Positions 7,736 through 16,343 of a stretch of 64,000 bases of DNA are shown piece by piece. The stretch is from contig NZ_BOPH01000105.1 of assembly GCF_016863655.1 (NCBI RefSeq), positions 124,001-188,000 on the forward strand, written 5' to 3'. The notes beneath the pieces are model-generated. The model was not told the origin of the DNA. It ran no database searches and saw nothing but the letters and a program-made list of their open reading frames with translations. Numbering within the stretch: the first letter of the stretch is position 1; every line of letters begins with the position of its first letter. Both the position numbers and the translations under genes were made by a program. The stretch comes from Virgisporangium ochraceum. Its GTDB lineage: Bacteria > Actinomycetota > Actinomycetes > Mycobacteriales > Micromonosporaceae.

Positions 7736-7846
7736 TCAATCTCCGCGATGACCAGCAGTCGAGGTCCCGTCGCCGACGATCGTCACGCGGTACGTCTCGG
7801 CCAGATCGGGGAACCGCTGCCCGAACCACGGATAGGTGGACACCAT
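7736..7846 (-). pseudogene. N-terminal fragment of a DUF6461 gene
   Basis: The first 25 or so codons from ATG 7846 (PWFGQRFPDLAETYRVTIVG) match the start of the intact DUF6461 gene at 19806-20426 (LWFEQRFPDLAEAYCVTLVG). The upstream DNA is also conserved (GGCCGATGGTG). The frame stops after 36 residues where IS110-like sequence begins. Confidence 0.75.
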
Positions 7847-8020
7847 CGGCCCATGCTCGGTCAGCGGTCACGAGCCGATCGCTGCGACAGCCCTGTGGTG
7901 CCCAGGAACTTCCGACCCTGGTGCGGGGTCTCCGTGTAAGCAGTGCCCCGACCGCCCAATGCTGGTCACGGTGACCGTGGCGGTGCAGCCCACGGAGGCC
8001 GCGGGCGGCACCACGGTCGA

Positions 8021-8551
8021 TCAGAAACGCAGCCAGCGCTGCGCCGGAACCGGCCCGTCGTGGTCAAACTCGCACGTCCACTGGTGGACGTAGCCCTGGC
8101 TGTGGGCTCCGAACTTTTCGAGGCACTTGCTTCCGTTGCGGTTGACGAAGCTGGTCGGACCGTCCGCGGACAGTGTGGTGAACGGCATCGTCCAGTGCTG
8201 GTCGACGTACTGGGGAAGGCACCGGTACTGGAACGCGGGCTTGTCCTGTCCGGTCTGGACGACCAGGCACAGTCCGGACCCGCGGTTCTTGAGTTGGTAC
8301 CAGCTGTTGCGCCACTGGTCGGTACCCATGAAGACATAGTCCCACTGCTGGAAAGCGAACAGAGCACCGCATTCGGCCGTGAACGCGATCCGGCCCTCGG
8401 CCTTGTCCCGAACGCCGAGGCAGCTGCCGTCGCCGTTGCTGATGAACGCCGGCGCTGCGGCGGCCGCCGCCGGCGTCGTCGTGGTCGTGCCCGCCAGCAG
8501 GACGAGCGCGGCAGCCAGGATCACGGTGGTACGACGAACGATTCTGTGCAT
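8021..8551 (-). CDS. secreted ricin-B-lectin-like protein
   Basis: This 176-residue protein has a Sec signal peptide (HRIVRRTTVILAAALVLLAG, then an alanine-rich cleavage region). The mature part carries beta-trefoil lectin features: paired cysteines, CLGVRDKAEG, repeated QxW-like blocks (FQQWDY, DQHWTM, VHQWTC) and LKNRGSGLCL. A GGGGG lies about 8 bases before the ATG at 8551. It probably binds extracellular polysaccharide. It has no catalytic domain. A GTG two codons upstream is an alternative start. Confidence 0.75.
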   Translation of the reverse strand: MHRIVRRTTVILAAALVLLAGTTTTTPAAAAAAPAFISNGDGSCLGVRDKAEGRIAFTAECGALFAFQQWDYVFMGTDQWRNSWYQLKNRGSGLCLVVQTGQDKPAFQYRCLPQYVDQHWTMPFTTLSADGPTSFVNRNGSKCLEKFGAHSQGYVHQWTCEFDHDGPVPAQRWLRF

Positions 8552-9101
8552 GAACACAACCCCCGTTGTGATCGAACCTGTCGGTAGCACGCACCGTTGG
8601 CGTTCGGGCGGCGTACCGCGCCGGTGTTTTCCCGACGTTTGACGGTAAGGCCGCGGTGGGTCCCGGGCACAAGGGGCCGGCTGCGTCGGCAATCTGTCGC
8701 AACTATCGGCTTTGGCATTTTCTACGCGGCCGGTGTCGACAACCGTCACGTAGATCGAGATCCGGTTCAGTATCGACGTACGAAGAACAACTGGACGAAC
8801 ACCCAGCAGGAGGCGACGAGTTCAACAGCATCGCGGCCACGGCCCTGAGCGGCCACCTCCCAGCCCCGGCGGTGAAGCATCATCGATCAGCGTCTCTCGA
8901 CACCGTCTGCCGACGACCGTTGGGTACCCCTGCGCTCCAGCATCGAAGGCTGGATCGAGTCGCTCGCGCTGACCTACGCCGCGGCGAACATCGCGGACAC
9001 CGTCACCGGCTGACCGGCCGGGCCGTCGACGAGATCGACCTGACCGCCATGCACCCGGTGACGGAGGTGAACGGCATCAACACCGGCTGGTGGTACCGCC
9101 C
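8552..9101. other. no intact gene; start of a decayed region
   Basis: I see no supported gene. From about 8950 onward, plus-strand frames begin to show coding-like strings that belong to the pseudogene described next. Confidence 0.3.
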
Positions 9102-9573
9102 TGGCCAGCAACGGGGAGGCGACCCGGCTCGGGCAACGGATCGAACGGATCCCTCTGTCCGTGGCCGGCCCCTGCAAGGCCTGCACGCCAGTCGCTACCG
9201 TCCTGCCGCGGTCTGCCTGAGATGACGCCGCCCGGCAGACCATCGCGCTTGACCTCCTGGCGCGGACATCAGCCGCGGAGGTCACCGGACCGGCGCACGA
9301 ACAGATCGGCTCGATCGACGTCACACAGATCCGCCACGGAGTCGCGGGCGGCTTCCACAACTACGTCGCGTTGCTTCGGTCTCAATCCCCGTCGAAAGCC
9401 GATCTCTACTCCTGGACGTCCTTTTCCATGACCGCACGTTGGCAACAGAGGCCATCGCAGCACTCGAAGCCGTGCCGACCACCGGTGTCGCCACCGATCT
9501 GGCCATGCTGATCGACAATACGATCGATGATCTGTCCAGCCCTTCGCACGAGTCCGCATCGGCAGCGAGGTAA
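9102..9573 (+). pseudogene. decayed helical-repeat-like protein
   Basis: Coding signal runs across several breaks. GQRIERIPLSVAGPCKACTP is followed by a stop near 9222. The same frame resumes with QTIALDLLARTSAAEVTG and GSIDVTQIRHGVAGGFHNYV. It then shifts frame near 9383 to give SLLLDVLFHDRTLATEAIAA and LAMLIDNTIDDLSSPSHESA, ending at a TAA at 9573. The protein was alpha-helical, and its layout resembles the intact helical-repeat gene at 15081-15770. It is no longer functional. Confidence 0.5.
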
Positions 9574-9709
9574 CCCTGTCCAGTGCACCCTCGTCGACAT
9601 GTCGGCGCAGCAGAGCAGCCGCGTCACCGGGCCGGCCCTGCTGTGCACGGACCGGCTGATTCCGGCAGTCCTGCTCTTGCGTGAGACCGGCACCGGGCGA
9701 TTGCTCAGG

Positions 9710-11266
9710 TCATAGCTGCCTGCATCGGAATCCGTTGAGGTAGATGGGGTTCGGCGGTACCGGGGTGCCGGTTCCCACGAATCCGAAGGTGAAGGTGCCG
9801 CCGGGCGGAATGATGGCGGTCGAGGTCGGACGGAGGGTCACGGTCGAGCCGGTGATCGTCACGGCGGCGTTCCAGATGTTGTTGATCGTCTCGCCGTTGG
9901 TGAACGTCCAGTGGATCCGGTCGACCTGCACCGGCGCGCCGCTGACGTTGCGGATGGTCACCTCGGCCTGGAAACCGCCCTGCCATTGGTTGACCACACG
10001 GTAGCTGTACTCGCAGATCGGAGTGTCGGCCGGCGTGGTGACCGTGATCTGCCCGGACGGGTCAGAGATGTTGTTGGCCGCGTCGACGGCGACGACGACC
10101 CAGGTGTACGTGGTCGCGGGCGCGAGGTTGACCATGGTGGCCGTGGCGCCGGTGAACGGACCCGTCGCCACGGTGCCGGCCGGGTTGCGCAGGTAGTACG
10201 CGGTGACGCCCACGTTGTCGGTGGCGGCGGCCCAGGTGAGGGTGACGGAGGTCGCGGCCACGGCGGTGGCGACCGGTGTGCCCGGCGCGGTGGGCGGGGT
10301 CTGATCCTGCGGCGGCGCGGTGGTCACCGTGATCTGCGGCGACGGCTGGGAGTAGTTGGGAACCGCGTCGAAGGCGCGCACCTGGAACGTGTTCGTCGAG
10401 CGTGGTGGCAGGTCCGTGATCGTGATCGAGTTCGTGCCCGTGGTCCAGATCCGGATCGGCGCGGCGGAGCCTGGCGGGACCACGGTGGTGACCTGATAGC
10501 CCACGACCCCGACATTGTCGGCGGACGGCGGCCAGCTGAGTGTGAACCCGTTCGGCGTGATTGCGGAGGCGACCGGGGTGCCCGGCGCGCTCGGCGGCGT
10601 GGTGTCGATCGGGGGGACGTCGTCGGAGATGCGCACATCGTCGAACGACGCGACCGCACCGCGGGCGGCGAAGCCCACCTTGTTCGCCGAGCCGGTCGCA
10701 GTCGGGATGGCAGCGACGACCTGCACGCCGGGCGAGGTGCCGGCAACCACCGCGCGGACCTGGTTCGGGAACGACAGGTCCAGAGTGGCGACCTGCCAGG
10801 TGCCGATCACCGGCGTGTAGGGCGCGGAAGCGAACACGCTCGTGGCACCGTTCTGGCGGCGGCCCAGCTCCACCCGGTTGGCCGTCAGCCTGAGGAAGGC
10901 GTAGTTGTCCGCGTCGAGTGCGTGGAACAACAGCGAGATCGAGCCGTCGGAGCCGAGCCGGCTGTGCGGCTTCAACCTCGCCTGGACGATCGTGCCCAGC
11001 GCGGTACCGCGTCCGGCCTCTGCCGCGATGGCCCGCGCGTCACTGCCGGCAGAGGACTGCCGCAGCGCCGGGTTGCCGTCCTCGGCGGCGACAGCCCAAG
11101 CGCCGTTGGTCAAGGTCCAGCCGTCGGCGTTGCCGTCGGAGAAGCTGTCCTGGAAGACGGTGGCCGCACTCGCCGCCGGTGCGCCGGCGAACACCAACGC
11201 GGCGGCGGCCACACTCACGGCGAAGCCGACCAGCACTCGCCACCCGCGTCGCGAGGAGTCCAGCAT
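9710..11266 (-). CDS. secreted protein with two FnIII domains and CBM2
   Basis: This 518-residue protein has a signal peptide (residues 1-34). Next comes a lamG/concanavalin-like N-terminal domain (about 36-205, with FQDSFSDGNADGW and FDDVRISDD) and two fibronectin type III domains (about 215-310 and 318-415, each starting TPPSAPGTPVA or TPPTAPGTPVA). The C-terminal cellulose-binding module is CBM2 (about 420-518, YRVVNQWQGGFQAEVTIRN). No catalytic domain is present. It probably binds plant or fungal polysaccharide outside the cell. GGGAGAA lies upstream of the ATG. Confidence 0.85.
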   Translation of the reverse strand: MLDSSRRGWRVLVGFAVSVAAAALVFAGAPAASAATVFQDSFSDGNADGWTLTNGAWAVAAEDGNPALRQSSAGSDARAIAAEAGRGTALGTIVQARLKPHSRLGSDGSISLLFHALDADNYAFLRLTANRVELGRRQNGATSVFASAPYTPVIGTWQVATLDLSFPNQVRAVVAGTSPGVQVVAAIPTATGSANKVGFAARGAVASFDDVRISDDVPPIDTTPPSAPGTPVASAITPNGFTLSWPPSADNVGVVGYQVTTVVPPGSAAPIRIWTTGTNSITITDLPPRSTNTFQVRAFDAVPNYSQPSPQITVTTAPPQDQTPPTAPGTPVATAVAATSVTLTWAAATDNVGVTAYYLRNPAGTVATGPFTGATATMVNLAPATTYTWVVVAVDAANNISDPSGQITVTTPADTPICEYSYRVVNQWQGGFQAEVTIRNVSGAPVQVDRIHWTFTNGETINNIWNAAVTITGSTVTLRPTSTAIIPPGGTFTFGFVGTGTPVPPNPIYLNGFRCRQL

Positions 11267-11289
11267 GTGCCGACGATAGTTCTCCCATT

Positions 11290-11721
11290 GGCAACCGTCA
11301 ATTTAATCTTCGGTCGCTGCTTCGCACTTCCCGCCAGTCAGCCGCGGACCAGGCCGCAAGGGCCGGCGATCTCACCCACCAGGACGCGCGGCGCCGACGG
11401 TCGCAGGCACAGGAAGCACTCCTGGTCGGTGTGCGCCTGTGCGGCACGGAGGAGATCACCGGCTTTCGAGGAATCGCGTCGAGGGCTGTTCGGGTCGTGG
11501 AGCCGGGTCCTCCAGCGCGCGAGTCCGGCAGGTGGGTCGTGCTTCCCGGCCGTCGATCGACTGGTCGTTCGGTCCTTTACGAGCCGGGCAGCGAGCCATG
11601 GCCGGTTCCCTTCGGCCGTTGGCTTACCGCGTGCTGACGTTCATGTGCGCCGTCGGCGATACGGTAAGGGACTCATGCGATGTCCGGAAGCCTGCTCCCG
11701 CAACCCCTCGCGTCTTGGAAC
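11290..11721. other. gene-free stretch
   Basis: I see no supported gene, repeat or hairpin. The stretch separates two minus-strand genes and probably contains the promoter for the CBM2 protein at its left end. Confidence 0.3.
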
Positions 11722-11955
11722 TCAGTCTTCGCCCGCGGTCAGATCACCCGGCATGACCGTCGCGATGAGGCCGGCCACGAACTGTGGCACATCCTCCGGC
11801 AGGAGCGTCAGGCGCGGCTCGTCGTCATCCGGGCCCTGGAAGATTTCGATCGATTGCACGCCCGGGTCATGGGCCGACTCCGCGACGCCAATGATCGTCC
11901 ATCGGCGATGACGCGGACGGGTGTTGGCAAAATGACTGAAGCGCGGCTCGGCCAT
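11722..11955 (-). CDS. hypothetical small protein
   Basis: This 77-residue protein starts at ATG 11955 with GGCAGGAG upstream. The sequence is convincingly coding (WTIIGVAESAHDPGVQSIEI, then LLPEDVPQFVAGLIATVMPG) and looks like a small alpha/beta protein. Family not recognised. It is flanked by decayed DNA on both sides. Confidence 0.6.
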   Translation of the reverse strand: MAEPRFSHFANTRPRHRRWTIIGVAESAHDPGVQSIEIFQGPDDDEPRLTLLPEDVPQFVAGLIATVMPGDLTAGED

Positions 11956-12381
11956 CGGTGCTCCTGCCCTCGCACTCACGAATGGAACCCACAGCTTCGG
12001 CCCAAGGGGCCACAGTGTCCTCCGGGTTCTCCCGGAGACCAACCCTGAACTTGCCGATCGGCTCCCCCAAGACACGCGTCAGTCCCGCCTACCTGCAGGG
12101 CGGCACACCGCACTACGTCGACGCCGTCTTCTGGATCTGGAGCGCCGACCACACGGCGGCACATCGTTCAACGCGCACAGCGCTGCATGAGTGGTCGGCA
12201 ACGGTGCAGAGCCGTAGGCCTCGAACAGCGCCGCCCGACCGCTTGGGCATTGCCAGTTGGGCCGGCTGGGCAGGATCCAACGGGTAGGGTGACGGCCGCC
12301 GGACCATCGACGAATCTGTGAGCTTCTTCGGCGAGTTCCTCACCGCCCCACCGCGAGGCCATGGCGCTCGGTCAGGCGGTT
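11956..12381. other. decayed DNA
   Basis: No intact gene. A minus-strand start at 12362 reads WGGEELAEEAHRFVDGPAAV before losing coding character, so the N-terminus of a broken gene may remain. A plus-strand stretch near 12040-12170 is also weakly protein-like. Confidence 0.3.
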
Positions 12382-12843
12382 TCAACAGACCAGGGTGATT
12401 TCATGCACGGCAAGTTTTCCCGACCCGACCCTCGACCTCTGTGACCTCGATAGCTCCATATACGAGAGTGGCTCCTTCTCAGGTCTGAGGGTTAGGGCGT
12501 ACGCTGAGCAGCTTTCGCCATCCGGACCGTCTGCATCGCCAACTCCGATCCAAAGAAAGGTTGGATCAGCCTTGACGGCAGGATCTCTGTAGCGCATTTC
12601 TGGTGCGATGAATATTTGTTCTACCGTGAGGCCCGGTCGACCGACATAGACGATTTTGGTCTCATTCTTCGAATGAAAACGCGTGGTCCGAGACATCCCC
12701 GACTGGACTTCTAGCGTGTCAGCGAACCTATCGTTCGCCGTGACAGGACGGGTCCACCGAGACACGCAGTAACCGGCCAGGAGCACCACGACCAGTAACA
12801 AGCCCACAATAAGAGCGATCGCAAACGGTCGTCTCACCCGCAC
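12382..12843 (-). CDS. membrane-anchored hypothetical protein
   Basis: This 153-residue protein has one N-terminal membrane segment (FAIALIVGLLLVVVLLAGYC, about residues 7-26) and a soluble extracellular domain of about 125 residues. Family not recognised. The GTG at 12843 is used; a second GTG two codons on is possible. Base composition is clearly lower in GC than the surrounding genes, as in the next 500 bases, which suggests recent acquisition of this short block. Confidence 0.6.
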   Translation of the reverse strand: MRVRRPFAIALIVGLLLVVVLLAGYCVSRWTRPVTANDRFADTLEVQSGMSRTTRFHSKNETKIVYVGRPGLTVEQIFIAPEMRYRDPAVKADPTFLWIGVGDADGPDGESCSAYALTLRPEKEPLSYMELSRSQRSRVGSGKLAVHEITLVC

Positions 12844-12946
12844 CAGAATGCTGCCGAACCGCTGCTACACAATGTCTAATCAGCCCCTTCAGTTCGTTGC
12901 CAACTCACCCATGTAGGGATTCCTGACGAGTTCCTTCTGCGCCGTT

Positions 12947-13147
12947 GTGGTCCAGCACGCTATTCTGCCCGGAATTGTAACCGTAGGCGAGGAGCTGTAC
13001 AACGAGATCATGGCAGCCTAGGCGCGGGCCGCTCCCCCCAATGAGCAGAGATCGAGCGACTACCTTGCGAGGCGGGCCCTATTCAACGCAATCTGCGGAC
13101 CCGACCGGACGGCTCAAGTCGCGTCGGTAGAAGCTGTTCTGACCTAA
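12947..13147 (+). pseudogene. small gene interrupted by a TAG
   Basis: A plus-strand frame opens at GTG 12947 with natural protein sequence (HAILPGIVTVGEELYNEIMA). It meets TAG at 13019 and continues in the same frame with DYLARRALFNAICGPDRTAQ to a TAA at 13145. A nonsense mutation is the simplest explanation. Alternatively the second half is a separate peptide. Family not recognised. Confidence 0.4.
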
Positions 13148-13223
13148 GCTGTGTTCAGCTTCGTCGTGGAACTCGGAGTTCCGTCTCCCCGGTAGACACC
13201 ATTACAAGCGAGGACGATCCAGC

Positions 13224-13390
13224 GTGAAAAGAGTGGTCCTGTGGTTGGGGAGCATAGCGTTTTTATGTTCCTCAGTCTGTGGCTGTTCCTGGGCGTCATA
13301 GCGCCATGGCTGGAGTACCAATCAGACACAGACCCCCGGGGCGACTGCCCCTGCTACGACAAATGGCCGTTCAACGGGCAGGAATACTGA
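13224..13390 (+). pseudogene. small membrane protein with frameshift in a T tract
   Basis: A GTG at 13224 with GAGGA upstream starts KRVVLWLGSIAF. After the TTTTT at 13260-13264 the coding signal lies in another frame: MFLSLWLFLGVIAPWLEYQ, then DPRGDCPCYDKWPFNGQEY, ending at 13390. Adding one T would fuse them into a single 57-residue protein with one membrane helix and a Cys-Pro-Cys tail. The downstream frame also has its own ATG at 13265, so a 41-residue product is possible. Confidence 0.45.
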
Positions 13391-13917
13391 CATCGGTACG
13401 AGCGGACGCGCCCGGTCGCGTCACGACGTCGCCCTGGAGGTCGTAGATCGTCAGGCCGTTGAGTACAGCCAGATCGGCGACGAGGTGGATGACCGCCGGC
13501 ACCGCCGGGCCATCACCCGCACCAGATCATCGCCCGCATCCCGATCGACGGCGAGCACGTCAAGGTCGAAGCTCACGGACAGATGCTGCCCCAACAGCCC
13601 GGTCCGGATCCACTTGCCGGCGGCAAGCAGCCAGCCGCACGATCACCGGCACTTGCGCGCATGTCACCTCACCTCACCCGATGAGTCCCCTTGCATCGGC
13701 GTGGACCAGGAGCGGGTGCCGTTCCTTCGGCAGAGCCCGGGAACGCCGCGACCACCAGCACAGCCGGATCACCACCCCGATGTGAGGCCACTCTCCTCGA
13801 CGGTCACGTACACACCTTCGGCACTGGTTGGATCGTGGCGCGGAACGGCCAGGCCGTGACCGGAAATGGCGCGAAATGCGGAGCACACGGCCATGCGCCG
13901 TACCTACTGTCAGCCGC
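13391..13917. other. gene-poor stretch
   Basis: I see no intact gene. One plus-strand frame around 13520-13684 reads QIIARIPIDGEHVKVEAHGQ before becoming repetitive, and may be a remnant. Confidence 0.3.
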
Positions 13918-14304
13918 ATGACCTGTCGACGCGCCCTCCTGGCTCTGCTGCTGCCGTTTGTCCTCGTCCTTGGTGGGTGCGGCTTGTTCAACTCCGATGA
14001 TGCGGCGAACGCGGCCGTCGATACGTTCCTCGGCAAGCTCTCCGACGCCGACTACGCCGGGGCCGCCGCCCTGGTCTGCGCGCCCAGCCGTTCGCGTACC
14101 ACCGCCGACTCGCTAGAAGCGGAGTTCGACCGGTACCCGCGACCGTGGACCTTCGCGATCGACGCCTCGTCGTACGGCTCCGGCGACAGTGGCACCGCCA
14201 ACGTGACCATCACCCCCGCCGGCGCAGCGGCACAACAGTACAGCGTCGGGCTGATCGATGAGAACGGCTGGGAAATCTGCGACATCACCTCCGGATGGCT
14301 GTAG
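13918..14304 (+). CDS. lipoprotein with NTF2-like domain
   Basis: This 128-residue protein has a lipoprotein signal (LLPFVLVLGGCG, lipidated Cys about residue 20). The domain reads AAVDTFLGKLSDADYAGAAA, then VTITPAG and ENGWEICDI. That is the layout of small NTF2-like (DUF4878-type) lipoproteins common in actinomycetes. It would be anchored to the outer face of the membrane. The role is unknown. A second lipoprotein gene follows on the same strand. Confidence 0.75.
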   Translation: MTCRRALLALLLPFVLVLGGCGLFNSDDAANAAVDTFLGKLSDADYAGAAALVCAPSRSRTTADSLEAEFDRYPRPWTFAIDASSYGSGDSGTANVTITPAGAAAQQYSVGLIDENGWEICDITSGWL

Positions 14305-14438
14305 CCCCGATTCCCTCGTCCCGTGCACGGTCACACCGCAGTCCGCGGCGGCCATCGTCAGGCAGTTGCCATGCAGCTTCGAACGATCTTCACAGGATCA
14401 CGACGGGAGCCTCACCGGCCGGCGGCTAGAGTCGGCCG

Positions 14439-14915
14439 GTGCGCAGGTTGATGATCATCTTCGTTGCCGTCGCCGTCCTCGCCGGCTGTGCCGAAGATCC
14501 TGTTCAGGACGGTGCTGAGCGCTGGTCCCCTACCCCGCAGCTGAGCGCGGGCCCGGGGTGGGACGGCAGGATGGCGGTGGACTTCACGACCGACGACGTC
14601 TCCGCACCGGGCTTCAACGACTTCGTCGAGTCGAACCGCCCCGAGTGGGCGAAGTCCGCCGCCACCGCCGGCGCGCAGCTGCTCGACCTCGACCGCGGCT
14701 TCGACGGGCCGGTGGAGGTCTACCTGCTCGACGACGGCGAGGTCGTGACGTTCACGCTCACGAGGCTGGGTGACGACTCGATTAGCGCACAGCGGTACCG
14801 GCTCGTGTTCGACCGCGGCGACGACGGGCTGCACCGGTTCGTCTCGGGGAAAGCGTCCCAGAAATGCCAGTCCGGCCGTGGCCATCAGAGCTTCAGCGGC
14901 GACACGTGTCAATGA
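14439..14915 (+). CDS. hypothetical lipoprotein
   Basis: This 158-residue protein starts at GTG 14439. Residues 1-17 (RRLMIIFVAVAVLAGC) form a lipobox signal with lipidated Cys17. The mature domain is acidic, with beta-rich segments (FDGPVEVYLLDDGEVVTFTL). Family not recognised. It lies 134 bases after another lipoprotein and may share its transcript. Confidence 0.7.
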   Translation: MRRLMIIFVAVAVLAGCAEDPVQDGAERWSPTPQLSAGPGWDGRMAVDFTTDDVSAPGFNDFVESNRPEWAKSAATAGAQLLDLDRGFDGPVEVYLLDDGEVVTFTLTRLGDDSISAQRYRLVFDRGDDGLHRFVSGKASQKCQSGRGHQSFSGDTCQ

Positions 14916-15080
14916 ACATCCAGGCTCGCCGCGCGTCCGTCCTCGCCCGTGACACGCGACAGAGGCCATGCCAGCTACCGAGAGCCAGCTCGCGCCCCTC
15001 CAGCCAGGGCTGACGACCGACAACCTCAACCGGTCAGGCCGAGGGGACACCGGTTGCAGCAAATGACGGCGCCGAAGTGA

Positions 15081-15770
15081 TCAGAACGGCGGAGTCGCAC
15101 CCCATCCGAGGAGAATGCGCTTGGCGTAGGCGCGGTGGCGGCGGTCGGGATCGTTGGCCAGGACCTCCCTCAGCGGAGGCAGGAGTGCGGGACGGTGGCT
15201 GGCGAGCTCCGGCGCGTCGAGGACCAGTCCTGCCGCGACGATCGCGGACCGGCGCACATCGTCGTCCCGGTCGTTGAGGTAGCGGCGGACGGCGTCGAAG
15301 ATCGCCGGCCGAGCCGCCCTCAATGCGATGACCTCCGGAAGCTCTGCCAGGGCGAAGCCGTGTTTCGCGGCGACTCGTTCGACTTGTGCGCTGACGTCGT
15401 CGGCCATGGCGCCAAGCCAGTCCAGCAGCATCGCCCTCAGGGATCGGTTCGTGGTAGGGAGGGCCGAGAAGTTGGCGTTGATGGCCGGGATGGTCCGTGG
15501 GTCGTTCAGGATGCCGGCGATGTAGAGGGCGGCGGGAGCGGTAGCGGAGTAGATGGTGTTCTGGTGGTTGACTCGTTCGAGGTGACGCAACGCTGCTGCC
15601 CTGACGTCGGGAGCGTCATCGGTCAGCCGGGTCAGTGCCCGGGGGACGTCCTCGGCGCTGCCGTACGCATGGCCCAGCAACGACCAGTTGGTCTGCCGAA
15701 GCAGGATCCGTGGGCTCTGCAACCGCGCGCTGAGCGTCCCCGCCTGGACGGCTTCGAAACTGTCCGCCAC
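15081..15770 (-). CDS. helical-repeat (HEAT-like) hypothetical protein
   Basis: This 229-residue, mostly alpha-helical protein has HEAT-like repeats. Examples are DDAPDVRAAALRHLERV, LNDRDDDVRRSAIVAAGLVL and the final LREVLANDPDRRHRAYAKRI. The opening WSLLGHAYGSAEDVPRALTR is typical of a conserved actinomycete family of unknown function, often near immunity-type genes. GTG 15770 is taken as the start because upstream codons lose coding character. It probably acts as a protein-interaction scaffold in the cytoplasm. Confidence 0.7.
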   Translation of the reverse strand: MADSFEAVQAGTLSARLQSPRILLRQTNWSLLGHAYGSAEDVPRALTRLTDDAPDVRAAALRHLERVNHQNTIYSATAPAALYIAGILNDPRTIPAINANFSALPTTNRSLRAMLLDWLGAMADDVSAQVERVAAKHGFALAELPEVIALRAARPAIFDAVRRYLNDRDDDVRRSAIVAAGLVLDAPELASHRPALLPPLREVLANDPDRRHRAYAKRILLGWGATPPF

Positions 15771-15939
15771 GCCTGCAGAGTACTGCCAGCGGCGCCACGA
15801 ACGACGAATCCATCCCCCGACCGGACCGCGGCATGAGCGGATGCTGGTCTTGTCGAGAATGATCAGGTCGGACCCTGCAATTTCTCGCTGATCCAGCGGC
15901 GGATCCGAGACGGCTCGGACGCCGCCCGAGCAGTTCGCC

Positions 15940-16285
15940 GCCGCGGCAGGCGACGAACTCGCCCGGTCCTGGCCATGCTCCGCGAGCGCGTCCGCGGCAT
16001 CCACCCCTGACGCTCGACCAGCGGTCTCGGCATCGCGCTCGAAGGGCTCGCCGTTCGGTCGGCCATACCGACCACGGTCGTCGGCGAGCCGGGACCGGCA
16101 CTTCCCGAGCCGACCGACTCGTCGTGGAGATCACCGACGGCGGTGTCGGCGATGCGGCCGTGTCCGTCGGGACCGGCCTACGCGGCCTGGCCGATCGCGT
16201 GGAAGCCCTCGACGGCACCCTGCACGTCGGCGACACCCCGGCCGGCGGCACGCGCTGACCGCCCGCATCCCCTACCTATCTCGGG
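15940..16285 (+). pseudogene. sensor histidine kinase C-terminal remnant
   Basis: Pieces of a NarL-type histidine kinase survive: LRERVRGIHP, then GLGIALEGLAVRSAIPTTVV after a stop. In the next frame RLVVEITDGGVGD leads to GTGLRGLADRVEALDGTLHV and GGT, with the last beta strand again out of frame. That covers the end of the dimerisation helix and most of the ATPase G boxes. The N-terminal sensor and the phospho-acceptor His are gone. Clearly dead. Confidence 0.75.
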
Positions 16286-16343
16286 GCCCTCACACCTGAA
16301 ATAATCGACTTGTATCGATCTTAACGAGATGAGGTGACGCGAC

